A DNA stretch of 49,876 bases from Tomitella biformata AHU 1821 (lineage in GTDB: Bacteria; Actinomycetota; Actinomycetes; Mycobacteriales; Mycobacteriaceae). Under the pieces are notes generated by a model. That model was not told where the DNA came from, ran no database searches, and worked only from the letters and a program-made list of their open reading frames with translations. Each line of letters opens with the position of its first letter. Within the stretch, counting starts at the first letter, position 1. This document shows, piece after piece, positions 1 through 6,988 of the stretch. The stretch is taken from contig NZ_BAVQ01000082.1 in assembly GCF_000524475.1 (NCBI RefSeq), positions 1 to 49,876 on the forward strand, written 5' to 3'. The translations under genes were made by a program, and so were the position numbers.

Positions 1-1
1 C

Positions 2-1003
2 TCGGATGACGACTTGGGCCTGGCGACGGTGTTGGCGGAGCAGTGGGGCGGCTTCGTGTTCATCAACATGGACCACGAGGCGCAGCCGCTGCTGGAGTAC
101 CTGGACCCGATCGTGCGGATCTTCGCGCCATTCCAGCTGCAGAACTTCCGCATCCGCTGGGGCAAGGGCGTGATCGTCCCCTGCAACTGGAAGACCGCAC
201 TCGACGGCTTCCTCGAGGCCTACCACACTGCGGCGGTCCACCCGCAACTATTCCGTCTCGACCGGAGCAATGACAAGCTCGCGTCGCTTCAAGAACTGGA
301 CAGGCGGCTGTGGGCGCCGACGACGCTGTACGAGCGGCACTCGCATTATTCGGCGCTCGGCCCGAAGAAGTCGGCGACCGGCACCAAGGGTAAGGATCCG
401 TCGGTGCGCAGCTCCGACGCATCCTCCGATGAGCGGTTGAACCTGGCGAACTCGGTGCAGTACCTGCACGAGGACATGCGGGGCCTGGAAAATGAGCGCA
501 GCTGGCGCGCGGCGGAGACGCTGAAAACGGCGGAGTTGCCGGAGGGCATGTCCGCTGGCGAGTACTTCCTGCAGCTCTACCGCGAGTTGTCGGTAAACGA
601 GGGCTTCGACTGGCCGCAGATCACGCCGGAGCAGTGGTCGGAGGCCGGCAGCTCGTGGAGTGTGTTCCCGAACTCCATCATCCTGCCCGGTCAGGGCTCG
701 GCGTTCTGGTATCGGGCGCGGCCGGTGGACAACGATCCCGATAAGGCCCTGTTCGAGGTGTTCAGTCTGGATCAGATCCCGGTGGCGGACTACGACCTCA
801 AGCGCGAGTTCACGCCGGAGTACTTCGACGATTGGCGCGACGCCGACATGGGCCAGGTGATCTCCCAGGACCTGGCCAACACCAGCGAGTTGACGGCGGG
901 TATGCACTCGCCCAGCTTCGACGGGCACCGCTTGAGCGAGGAGCAGGAGATGACGATCTGGAACCACCACCGGGTCGCCGACCGCTACATCTTCGGCGAC
1001 TAA
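2..1003 (+). CDS. Rieske-type aromatic ring-hydroxylating oxygenase alpha subunit, C-terminal part (5' end outside window)
   Basis: The reading frame is open from base 2, so the start and the N-terminal Rieske [2Fe-2S] domain lie outside the window. What remains (about 333 aa) is the catalytic domain. Counting from the TTG at 14, the run NWKTALDGFLEAYH places His71 and His76 as the H-x4-H pair that binds mononuclear iron. Family members use two electrons from a ferredoxin/reductase to hydroxylate aromatic or alicyclic substrates. The residue three before His71 is Glu68, where naphthalene dioxygenase has its bridging Asp. No reductase, ferredoxin or beta subunit lies within the following genes. 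An SDR follows 55 nt downstream and is probably co-transcribed. The family is certain; the substrate is unknown. Confidence 0.9.
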   Translation, partial: SDDDLGLATVLAEQWGGFVFINMDHEAQPLLEYLDPIVRIFAPFQLQNFRIRWGKGVIVPCNWKTALDGFLEAYHTAAVHPQLFRLDRSNDKLASLQELDRRLWAPTTLYERHSHYSALGPKKSATGTKGKDPSVRSSDASSDERLNLANSVQYLHEDMRGLENERSWRAAETLKTAELPEGMSAGEYFLQLYRELSVNEGFDWPQITPEQWSEAGSSWSVFPNSIILPGQGSAFWYRARPVDNDPDKALFEVFSLDQIPVADYDLKREFTPEYFDDWRDADMGQVISQDLANTSELTAGMHSPSFDGHRLSEEQEMTIWNHHRVADRYIFGD

Positions 1004-1058
1004 GCCGACACCGGCCATACCTACGCATTTCCCCGGTTTTTCTAGCTATGAGGAGCAC

Positions 1059-1922
1059 ATGATGGGCAGAGTTGAAGGCAAGGTCGCATTCATTACTGGC
1101 GCGGCACGCGGGCAGGGCCGCAGCCATGCGGTCCGCCTCGCGGAGGAGGGCGCGGACATCATCGCGGTGGACCTGTGTCGCGATATCGAGACCAATAAGT
1201 ACCCCCTCGCTCGTCCGGAGGACCTGAAGGAGACGGCTCGTCTGGTCGAGGCGACGGGCCGGCGGATCGTCACGGCCGAGGCCGATGTGCGGGAGATCGC
1301 GCAGATGTCCGCGGCCATCGATCAGGGCCTGGAGGCGTTCGGCAAGCTCGACATCGTCGTCGCGAACGCCGGGATCATGCCGATCCTGGGCGGCCCGAAC
1401 ATGCAGGGCTGGCTCGATGTGATTGGCGTGAACCTGATGGGCGCGCAGAACGCGATCCACGCGGCGCTGCCGCACCTGACCGCGGGGGCATCGATCATCG
1501 CGACGGGCTCGACGGCGGCGTTCATGCAGAACGACATTGTGGAGAACCCGGGCGCGGATCCCGGCGGCGCCGGCTACACGGTTGCGAAGATGATGATCTC
1601 GCAGTACATCCACGAGCTCGCCCGGGTGCTCTCGGCGCAGATGATCCGGGCGAATGTGGTGCATCCGACGAACTGCAACACCGCGATGCTGCAGTCCGAC
1701 TCGATGTACCAGATTTTCCGGCCGGATCTGGAGAACCCGACGCTCGAGGACGCGAAGGGTGCGTTCGGTGTGCAGCAGGCGATGCCGATTCCGTGGGTGG
1801 AGCCGGTCGATGTCAGCAACGCGGTGTTGTACCTGGCCTCGGATGAGGCGCGGTATGTGACGGGTACGCAGATGCGGGTGGACGCGGGCGGCTACCTGAA
1901 GATGCAGTCCTTCCACGTCTAA
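1059..1922 (+). CDS. Mycofactocin-coupled SDR family oxidoreductase
   Basis: This 287-aa short-chain dehydrogenase starts with GKVAFITGAARGQGRSHAVR and continues with GADIIAVDLC, the cofactor-site pattern of SDRs that hold NAD tightly and pass electrons to mycofactocin. The catalytic Tyr-x3-Lys is YTVAK, at about residue 169. It has the insert between beta-2 and alpha-3 (around residues 40-65) that makes this subfamily longer than classical SDRs. AGGAG at 1051-1055 lies 3 nt from the ATG at 1059 and 6 nt from the ATG at 1062, so translation may begin at 1062. It probably oxidises an alcohol made by, or feeding, the Rieske oxygenase upstream. No mycofactocin biosynthesis genes are in the window. 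The assignment is by motif; the substrate is not known. Confidence 0.88.
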   Translation: MMGRVEGKVAFITGAARGQGRSHAVRLAEEGADIIAVDLCRDIETNKYPLARPEDLKETARLVEATGRRIVTAEADVREIAQMSAAIDQGLEAFGKLDIVVANAGIMPILGGPNMQGWLDVIGVNLMGAQNAIHAALPHLTAGASIIATGSTAAFMQNDIVENPGADPGGAGYTVAKMMISQYIHELARVLSAQMIRANVVHPTNCNTAMLQSDSMYQIFRPDLENPTLEDAKGAFGVQQAMPIPWVEPVDVSNAVLYLASDEARYVTGTQMRVDAGGYLKMQSFHV

Positions 1923-1954
1923 CCCTCCGCGGGTTCGACAGAGCAGCGGACACC

Positions 1955-1994
1955 AAGGGCCGCCTTCGAGAAGAAATTCTCGAAGGCGGCCCTT
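1955..1994 (+). terminator. Strong hairpin terminator after the Rieske/SDR operon
   Basis: A perfect 18-bp inverted repeat (1955-1972 with 1977-1994) has a GAAA loop and starts 33 nt after the SDR stop codon. There is no long T tract, which is usual for actinobacterial terminators. Confidence 0.8.
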
Positions 1995-2055
1995 CGCGTT
2001 GTGCCTGGCCGCCCCCTCGCCACGGGGGATTTTGGGGCGGACCCAATAGTGGGGG

Positions 2056-2087
2056 TTGACATACAGCTCGATCAGTGTGACTCTCAC
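2056..2087 (+). promoter_or_regulatory. Possible promoter/operator upstream of the IclR gene
   Basis: A consensus -35 hexamer TTGACA lies at 2056-2061. The region 17 nt further on (2079-2084) is a poor -10 box, so only the -35 is persuasive. A small inverted repeat GTGA-CTC-TCAC at 2077-2087 overlaps this position and could be an autoregulatory site. It is short enough to be chance. Confidence 0.35.
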
Positions 2088-2189
2088 TACATCGATAAAG
2101 GATACTTATTAGGCGTCAATCGGGCAGATCTGGCCAGTATCCTCGAAAATCAGCCCAAATAGGTCCCTATTAGGACTCTCCACCGAAAG

Positions 2190-3068
2190 GTGCCAGCCGT
2201 GACCGCGAGCCTGACCCACCGCACGTTCGATCTGCACATGGACACCGTCGATAGCCCACTGGACGGCGCATTGGACGATTTCGCGACATCGCTGGCCAAC
2301 CAGCAGAGCGCCGAGGCCCGCCGCAAGCCGGAGCGCACTGTCATGGGCCGGGTCTCGTCCATCATGGATGCGTTCGACGGCAACCAACAGGTGCTCACAC
2401 TCAGCGACCTCAACGAGTGCACGGGTCTGCCGAAGTCGACTCTCCACCGCCTAGCCGAGCAGCTCTGCCAGGTGGGCTGGATCCAGCGGGTGCCCGACGG
2501 CTACCGGATCGGCCTGCGCATGTTCGAGCTCGGGAGCCTGGCAATCGAGGGCAACCAACTCCATAAAGCCGCGTTCCCGCATCTGCAGGCTCTCGCGTCC
2601 CGGACCGGGATGTCCACGCAACTCGGCATCCTCGACGCGGCCGAGGTCGTCTACCTCGAACGCATCGCGGTTGGCCCTGTACGGCTCCCGATCCGGCGCG
2701 GCGGCCGCAACCCCGCCTATTGCACCGCGCTCGGCAAGGCCTTGGCCGCCTTCGACGATGCGGCCACCCGCACCGTCCTCTCCGCGCCAACACCTCGGAA
2801 GACGGCGAACACCATCACCACGTCCTCCGCGCTCCTGGCCGAGCTGAACAATGTGCGTCGGGCCGGCACCGCGTTCGACCGCGGCGAGGCGTACGACGAT
2901 CTGGTGTGCGTGGCAGCGCCCATCCGCGGCGCCGGGCACACCATCGGGGCGGTCTCCGTCACCGGCCCAGCCAACCGGATGCGGTGGGGCTTGGCCACCG
3001 AGGCCGTGCGCAGCACCGCAACCGCCATTTGGAACGCGACCCACCGACTCGGCGGACCCCGGATCTGA
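2190..3068 (+). CDS. IclR family transcriptional regulator
   Basis: The protein has an N-terminal extension of about 55 residues, then a winged helix-turn-helix (about residues 57-118; the segment LSDLNECTGLPKSTLHRL is the HTH), then the IclR effector-binding domain to the end. IclR proteins are dimers of dimers that respond to small aromatic or acid ligands. Two GTG starts are possible. The one at 2199 has GAAAGG at 2185-2190 with 8-nt spacing and is better supported than 2190. The gene lies after the terminated Rieske operon and converges on the FadR-type gene with only 12 nt between stop codons. Its targets are unknown; the neighbouring Rieske operon and the VOC/crotonase unit are the obvious candidates. 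Confidence 0.9.
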   Translation: MPAVTASLTHRTFDLHMDTVDSPLDGALDDFATSLANQQSAEARRKPERTVMGRVSSIMDAFDGNQQVLTLSDLNECTGLPKSTLHRLAEQLCQVGWIQRVPDGYRIGLRMFELGSLAIEGNQLHKAAFPHLQALASRTGMSTQLGILDAAEVVYLERIAVGPVRLPIRRGGRNPAYCTALGKALAAFDDAATRTVLSAPTPRKTANTITTSSALLAELNNVRRAGTAFDRGEAYDDLVCVAAPIRGAGHTIGAVSVTGPANRMRWGLATEAVRSTATAIWNATHRLGGPRI

Positions 3069-3080
3069 CCGCCGGGGCGA

Positions 3081-4586
3081 TCAGTCCCACCGCACGGCGA
3101 GTTCCTGCAGATGGCGCCGCATGCGATGCTGGGCGAGGCCGTCATCGCCAGCCAAGACGGCCTCGAGGATATTGCCGTGGGCCTGCCGGACCTCAGCATC
3201 GGCCGCAATGGTCGACAAGTCCTTAGTCCGGCAATGCCGTGCCCACAGCTCCATGATGATCCGCAGGAACAAGGCCAGCACAGGGTTGTCCGCGACGGCG
3301 GCGAGCTCCGTGTGGAAGTTCGAGGCCGCACCAGCCCCGGTGCCGGAACCCAGCGACGCGCGCAGCCTCGCCGCCGCTTCGGGGTCCTGCGCGGCGGCAC
3401 CGGTGGCGGCCTGGACGCAGCCCAATTCGATGGACTCGCGAACCACATGCAGATGGACAGGGCTCATCTCCTCGAAGTCGAGATAGAGCGCGATGGCACG
3501 GATACTCGCCGACGGATCGGGGGCCAGCACCACGAGTCCCCCACCCGCGCCCCGGCGCATCCGGGCCACGCTGTGGTGCTCGAGGATGCGGATGGATTCA
3601 CGCAGGACCGCCCGACTAACCCCGTAGCGCGCCAACAGGTCTGGCTCCGAGCCGAACACCTCCCCGATCTGCCAGCCATCGCCGGTGATGTCGTTGTGGA
3701 TGCGGCCCGCGATCACCTCGGCGAGCTTCCTCCCCACGCTTGTGTCGGGGGTGGGGTCGGTGGGCCGGGTGCGCATCCGCCCAGACCGCCGCCGGTCCGG
3801 GCTCGAGAGCATCCAGGCCCGCACCTCGTCGAGGTGTCGGCTCAACCTGATCTCCGCGGCGGCGGTGTCACCGGTGATGACGGCGTCCGCGATCTCCGCA
3901 TGCCGGGTGGTGGCCGCCGACTGGGCCGGCGCGAGCACCGCCATCTCCGGGTAGTCCTCCGAGCGGACGTTACGGGCGGTCAACAAGGCGACGACCTCGA
4001 TGAACAACTGCAGCACCGCGTTCCCCGACATCCGCCCCAGCGCCACGTGGAGATCGTCCTCAACCGCATTGGGCCCGCCGACCCACTCCTGCCCCAGCTC
4101 CTGGGCCTGTTCCTTACGCACGATCTCCCGCAGTGCGTCAATACCCTCCTCCGTGACCGCGCCAGCGGCCAACCGGGCGGCGAGGGGCTCGAGGAGGACC
4201 CGTGCCTGCAACAGATCGTCGGTGCTGATGCCGATGTACTGCAGATAGATCACGAGCGCGCGCGAGGACGACGACGCGCTCGGCGCGCACACCACGAGCC
4301 CGCCGCCCGGCCCGCTGCGCATTCTCGCCACCCCGAGATGCTCCAGCAGCCGGATCGCCTCTCGCAGCACAGACCGCGACACCCCGAACTGCTCCAGCAG
4401 CTCAGTTTCCGAGCCCAACACTTCGCCCACCGGCCAACGCCGGTCGATGATCTGGTCTTCGATTTTCCGGGCCACCTGCGACGCGAGCTTCTCCGATCCT
4501 GCCGACAACGGCCCTCTGCCTTCACGCTCATCAGCTCCCCAGCCGGCGATCCCCAGAAGTGGAGTTCCCTCGCGGCTGAGACGCAT
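3081..4586 (-). CDS. Tandem-duplicated FadR/GntR regulator (HTH-FCD-HTH-FCD, 501 aa)
   Basis: A FadR-subfamily regulator is normally about 230-250 aa; this one holds two copies in one chain. Copy 1 has a winged HTH at about residues 33-101 (SRSVLREAIRLLEHLGVARM) and an FCD effector domain to about 260, with the expected metal ligands: acidic residues 176-178, His180, His229 and His251. Copy 2 has an HTH at about 283-355 (SRAVLRESIRILEHHSVARM) and an FCD to 501. It keeps His425, His470 and His492 but has no acidic residue just before His425. A charged linker (262-282) joins the halves. Each chain would carry both DNA-binding heads of a normal dimer. The start at 4586 is preceded by GAAGGA. An 18-nt inverted repeat lies just upstream. 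Confidence 0.9.
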   Translation of the reverse strand: MRLSREGTPLLGIAGWGADEREGRGPLSAGSEKLASQVARKIEDQIIDRRWPVGEVLGSETELLEQFGVSRSVLREAIRLLEHLGVARMRSGPGGGLVVCAPSASSSSRALVIYLQYIGISTDDLLQARVLLEPLAARLAAGAVTEEGIDALREIVRKEQAQELGQEWVGGPNAVEDDLHVALGRMSGNAVLQLFIEVVALLTARNVRSEDYPEMAVLAPAQSAATTRHAEIADAVITGDTAAAEIRLSRHLDEVRAWMLSSPDRRRSGRMRTRPTDPTPDTSVGRKLAEVIAGRIHNDITGDGWQIGEVFGSEPDLLARYGVSRAVLRESIRILEHHSVARMRRGAGGGLVVLAPDPSASIRAIALYLDFEEMSPVHLHVVRESIELGCVQAATGAAAQDPEAAARLRASLGSGTGAGAASNFHTELAAVADNPVLALFLRIIMELWARHCRTKDLSTIAADAEVRQAHGNILEAVLAGDDGLAQHRMRRHLQELAVRWD

Positions 4587-4603
4587 ATTCGTCCTTCGCC
4601 CTA

Positions 4604-4621
4604 CCGAGGCTCAGTCCTCGG
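4604..4621. promoter_or_regulatory. Inverted repeat upstream of the double FadR gene, possible autoregulatory operator
   Basis: CCGAGG-CTCAGT-CCTCGG is a 6-6-6 inverted repeat ending 18 nt before the start codon at 4586. Its position suits an operator or a leader hairpin. There is no independent support. Confidence 0.3.
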
Positions 4622-4712
4622 CAAGACGCTTCCCTAACGTGGAGCTAAGTCCAACACACCGTGCGGCCGAGCGCCCCTCGCCGACAGCGCACGCCGCCCG
4701 CTCCGGCTCGAA

Positions 4713-5288
4713 TCACCGCGACATTCTCGCCTCGATCCACTCCCCCACCTGCAGCAAGTAGTCCTGGTACCCGGCTGTCACCGCCGATACCACCGCGCCG
4801 ACCTCAGCCGGATCTGTGTCCATGTACAACTGCACCTGCACGTGGTGCGGGCCGTCCACCGGCGCGAGCGCGGCCGCCAGTCTCACGTCGATCAGCCCCG
4901 CACGCCCCGCTGCGCCGAACGACTCGGCGAACGTGCGCGGAGCCTCCCCCGACACGACTCCCGCCACATGACTGTTGACGTCGAAGGCCAACTCCACCAG
5001 TAGGGCCAGCATCCTCTCGATGACAAGGCCCGCGGCCGGGTTGCTGTCCAACTGCTCCCGGCCGAGGTCGCCGAAGCCAACTAGTTGCGCGATCATTTTC
5101 TGCATCGTGATGACCCGGTGCTCTAGCGCCGCCAGATCCGGCCCGGACTCGCCCACCCGGCCGCCTCCGATGCGCGACGTCAGTTGGCCTCCGTTGGGAT
5201 CCGCGCGGCGCGCGGGCGCGGCCATCGTGCGTGTCGATCCCTCATACTGGCTGGTCATTTCCCAATCATTCCACACACACAGGCTCAT
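4713..5288 (-). CDS. HepT-like (DUF86) protein with degenerate catalytic motif
   Basis: The 191-aa protein has a disordered N-terminus (to about 48) and then an all-helical region matching the HepT/DUF86 pattern: an N-terminal helix with ALEHRV, then VIERMLALLVELAFDVNSHV, then SFGAAGRAGLID. HepT toxins of the HepT/MNT toxin-antitoxin type carry R-x4-H-x-Y. Here that site reads H148-x4-Q153-x-Y155, so the Arg and His are lost and only Tyr remains. No MNT nucleotidyltransferase antitoxin is adjacent. It is therefore probably not an active RNase and may be a structural or regulatory relative. An alternative start is Met11 (5258). It is divergent from the VOC gene. The family call is from pattern memory, not a search. 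Confidence 0.6.
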   Translation of the reverse strand: MSLCVWNDWEMTSQYEGSTRTMAAPARRADPNGGQLTSRIGGGRVGESGPDLAALEHRVITMQKMIAQLVGFGDLGREQLDSNPAAGLVIERMLALLVELAFDVNSHVAGVVSGEAPRTFAESFGAAGRAGLIDVRLAAALAPVDGPHHVQVQLYMDTDPAEVGAVVSAVTAGYQDYLLQVGEWIEARMSR

Positions 5289-5445
5289 CCATAGCGCCTA
5301 AATTAATCTTACCCCGCATTCCGTTTGATGAAATGGACCGTTGACAGGCACCCCTGTTCATGTGGGAAGTTGTACCAAAATGAGTTCGTTGACCATACGC
5401 GAGAAAATTGCCTAAGGCACATTTCGCCGAACCACGGAGAATAAA

Positions 5446-6000
5446 ATGCATTCCCTTAGCGACCTCTTCCGAAACTTCATGCAGGTGGGGTATGTGGCCG
5501 ATGATATCGATGCTGCAGCACAATTCCTCGAGACCCGACTGGGGACCGTGTCCTGCGCCAAGCACTACAAGTCCTCGCTGGGCGGCGGCCGGCCGCAGGC
5601 CGGGCTCGACGGCCCCGCGACCTCTTTCGTCGTGGTGAACGGCGCGCTGGCCGACGAATGGGTCATCGACGTCGCGCTGGTCAACGCCGGCCCAACCAAC
5701 CTCGAGATCATCCGGCCGGTCAGCGGCTCGGTGGACCTGTACCGGAACGCGATCCGGCCAGGTATCCCCGCCACACTGCATCACCTGGGCTTCCGGGTCG
5801 ACGACTTCGACGCGGCGACCGCGGTCGTCAAGGCCAGCGGCCGGGAGTGGGCGCAGTTCGGCGTGAGCGGCGGCGTCCGGTTCGGCTACCTGGACATGAC
5901 GGCCGAGATGGGGCATTTCGTCGAGGTGATGGAGCTCGACGAGGCGGGAGCCGAGGGCTTCGTCCGCCTCGAGGCCGCGTCGAACATCGCCCGCGCATAG
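5446..6000 (+). CDS. VOC (glyoxalase/epimerase-like) family protein
   Basis: This 184-aa protein has two beta-alpha-beta-beta-beta modules of the vicinal oxygen chelate fold. Module 1 starts QVGYVADDIDAAAQFLE and module 2 starts LHHLGFRVDDFDAA. Family enzymes bind a divalent metal with His/Glu ligands. Here the first-strand His of module 1 is Gln14, whereas module 2 keeps its His, and GHFVEVMEL supplies a C-terminal Glu. This may mean an altered or lost metal site. A GGAGA lies upstream of the ATG. It is followed by a crotonase 125 nt downstream, suggesting epimerase- or isomerase-type work on a CoA ester, though an aromatic ring-cleavage role is also possible. Confidence 0.75.
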   Translation: MHSLSDLFRNFMQVGYVADDIDAAAQFLETRLGTVSCAKHYKSSLGGGRPQAGLDGPATSFVVVNGALADEWVIDVALVNAGPTNLEIIRPVSGSVDLYRNAIRPGIPATLHHLGFRVDDFDAATAVVKASGREWAQFGVSGGVRFGYLDMTAEMGHFVEVMELDEAGAEGFVRLEAASNIARA

Positions 6001-6032
6001 GCACCCTCGACAGTCTCGATGCGGCATCCCCC

Positions 6033-6049
6033 AATCATCTGAGATGATT
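6033..6049. promoter_or_regulatory. Perfect 17-nt palindrome, candidate FadR/GntR-type operator
   Basis: AATCATCT-G-AGATGATT has 8-bp arms and a single central base. It lies 77 nt before the crotonase start and upstream of a TACAAT -10-like box at 6095-6100. An odd-length palindrome with AT-rich ends and a central CTNAG suits a winged-helix dimer. The double FadR regulator at 3081-4586 is the nearest candidate to bind it (inference). Confidence 0.5.
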
Positions 6050-6094
6050 CACGCCGGGTGATCAATGCTGTCAGAAACCTGAGATATCCGCCTT

Positions 6095-6100
6095 TACAAT
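6095..6100 (+). promoter_or_regulatory. Possible -10 box for the crotonase gene
   Basis: TACAAT matches five of six consensus positions and sits 25 nt before the ATG at 6126 in a locally AT-rich stretch. No good -35 is seen at the usual distance, so this would be an activator-dependent or extended promoter if real. Confidence 0.35.
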
Positions 6101-6125
6101 AATTGAGAAAGTTGCAGAATTTAAA

Positions 6126-6908
6126 ATGCCAGACGACCTCGGCGCGGGCGGATTGCGATTCGAACGGGAGGGCAGTATCGGCTGGTGCATCATTGACCGT
6201 CCGGCCGCCCGCAACGCCCTCACCGCGGCAATGTACTTCGGCATCAAACGGGCCGTCCGACTCGTCAACACCGATCCCGACCTGGCCGCGTTGATCATCA
6301 CCGGGGTCGACGATGTGTTCGCCCCGGGTGGGGACCTCGGCAGACGGAAGGAGCCGGGCGACAGCCCGCTCGACGGACTGTCCAGCGTCGATATCGTGCC
6401 CTTTATGGCCGTCCGTGACAGCCGCGCCCCGGTGATCTCCGCAGTGAACGGCATCTGCCAGGCCGGCGGGCTGTTGATCGCGATGATGTCCGATATCGCC
6501 GTGGTCAGCGACCGTGCCACCTTCCGCGTGCCCGAGCTGCTGCGCGGTATCCCCGACGCCACGTTCGCCGCCACCCTCCCGGCCCATGTCGGCGTGGCGG
6601 TGGCCCGCGACCTCATGTTCTCCGGCCGTGTCTTCGACGCGGCGGAGGCCCTCCGCCTCGGCGTCATCTCCCGGGTGGTGCCGCACGAGCAGCTCCGGAC
6701 CGCCGCGCTGGCGGCGGCCGGCCAAGTCCTGCACTCCGCGCCGCTGGCCCGTGCGCAGGTCAAGCGCATGCTCAACGAGCGCTATGGGCTGTTCGACTAC
6801 GAGACCATGTGGGGCGCGCTCGACACGTCCCCGGAACCGCGCGAGGGGATGCTCGCGTTCATGGAGAAGCGCCCCCCAAACTGGGTGCCGTCGGACCTCC
6901 CAGTCTAA
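6126..6908 (+). CDS. Enoyl-CoA hydratase/isomerase (crotonase) family protein
   Basis: This 260-aa protein has the full crotonase fold. IDRPAARNALTAAMY leads into the first CoA site, FAPGGDLG forms the first oxyanion-hole loop, and ICQAGGLLIAMMSDIAVVSD the second. Of the two acid/base glutamates of classical hydratases, the first (in GGGxELA) is replaced by Leu/Ile here, while the second position is retained in RVPEL. It may therefore be an isomerase, lyase or hydrolase rather than a simple hydratase. It acts on CoA thioesters in the cytosol. It has its own candidate promoter and palindrome and ends in a terminator shared with the convergent P450 operon. Confidence 0.88.
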   Translation: MPDDLGAGGLRFEREGSIGWCIIDRPAARNALTAAMYFGIKRAVRLVNTDPDLAALIITGVDDVFAPGGDLGRRKEPGDSPLDGLSSVDIVPFMAVRDSRAPVISAVNGICQAGGLLIAMMSDIAVVSDRATFRVPELLRGIPDATFAATLPAHVGVAVARDLMFSGRVFDAAEALRLGVISRVVPHEQLRTAALAAAGQVLHSAPLARAQVKRMLNERYGLFDYETMWGALDTSPEPREGMLAFMEKRPPNWVPSDLPV

Positions 6909-6920
6909 TTTCCTCGAACA

Positions 6921-6965
6921 CGAGATCCCTGCCGCTCAGCGTGACGCTGAGCGGCAGGGATCTCG
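6921..6965. terminator. Bidirectional terminator between the crotonase and P450 genes
   Basis: A perfect 21-bp stem (6921-6941 with 6945-6965) has a 3-nt TGA loop and lies midway between two convergent stop codons (6908 plus, 6989 minus). A symmetric stem of this quality can stop transcription from both sides. Confidence 0.85.
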
Positions 6966-6988
6966 TCTTCCGGTAGGGGCCAGCCGGA

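Noticed and set aside
810-2087. 425-aa open frame on the minus strand
   Set aside because: It is antisense to the Rieske and SDR genes and runs through the terminator at 1955-1994.
3111-4637. 508-aa open frame on the plus strand
   Set aside because: It is antisense to the double FadR gene, rich in His/Arg/Pro, and shows no family pattern; it is a shadow of high-GC codon use.
4713-5288. A functional HepT/MNT toxin-antitoxin system
   Set aside because: The catalytic Arg and His are absent and no nucleotidyltransferase gene lies on either side.
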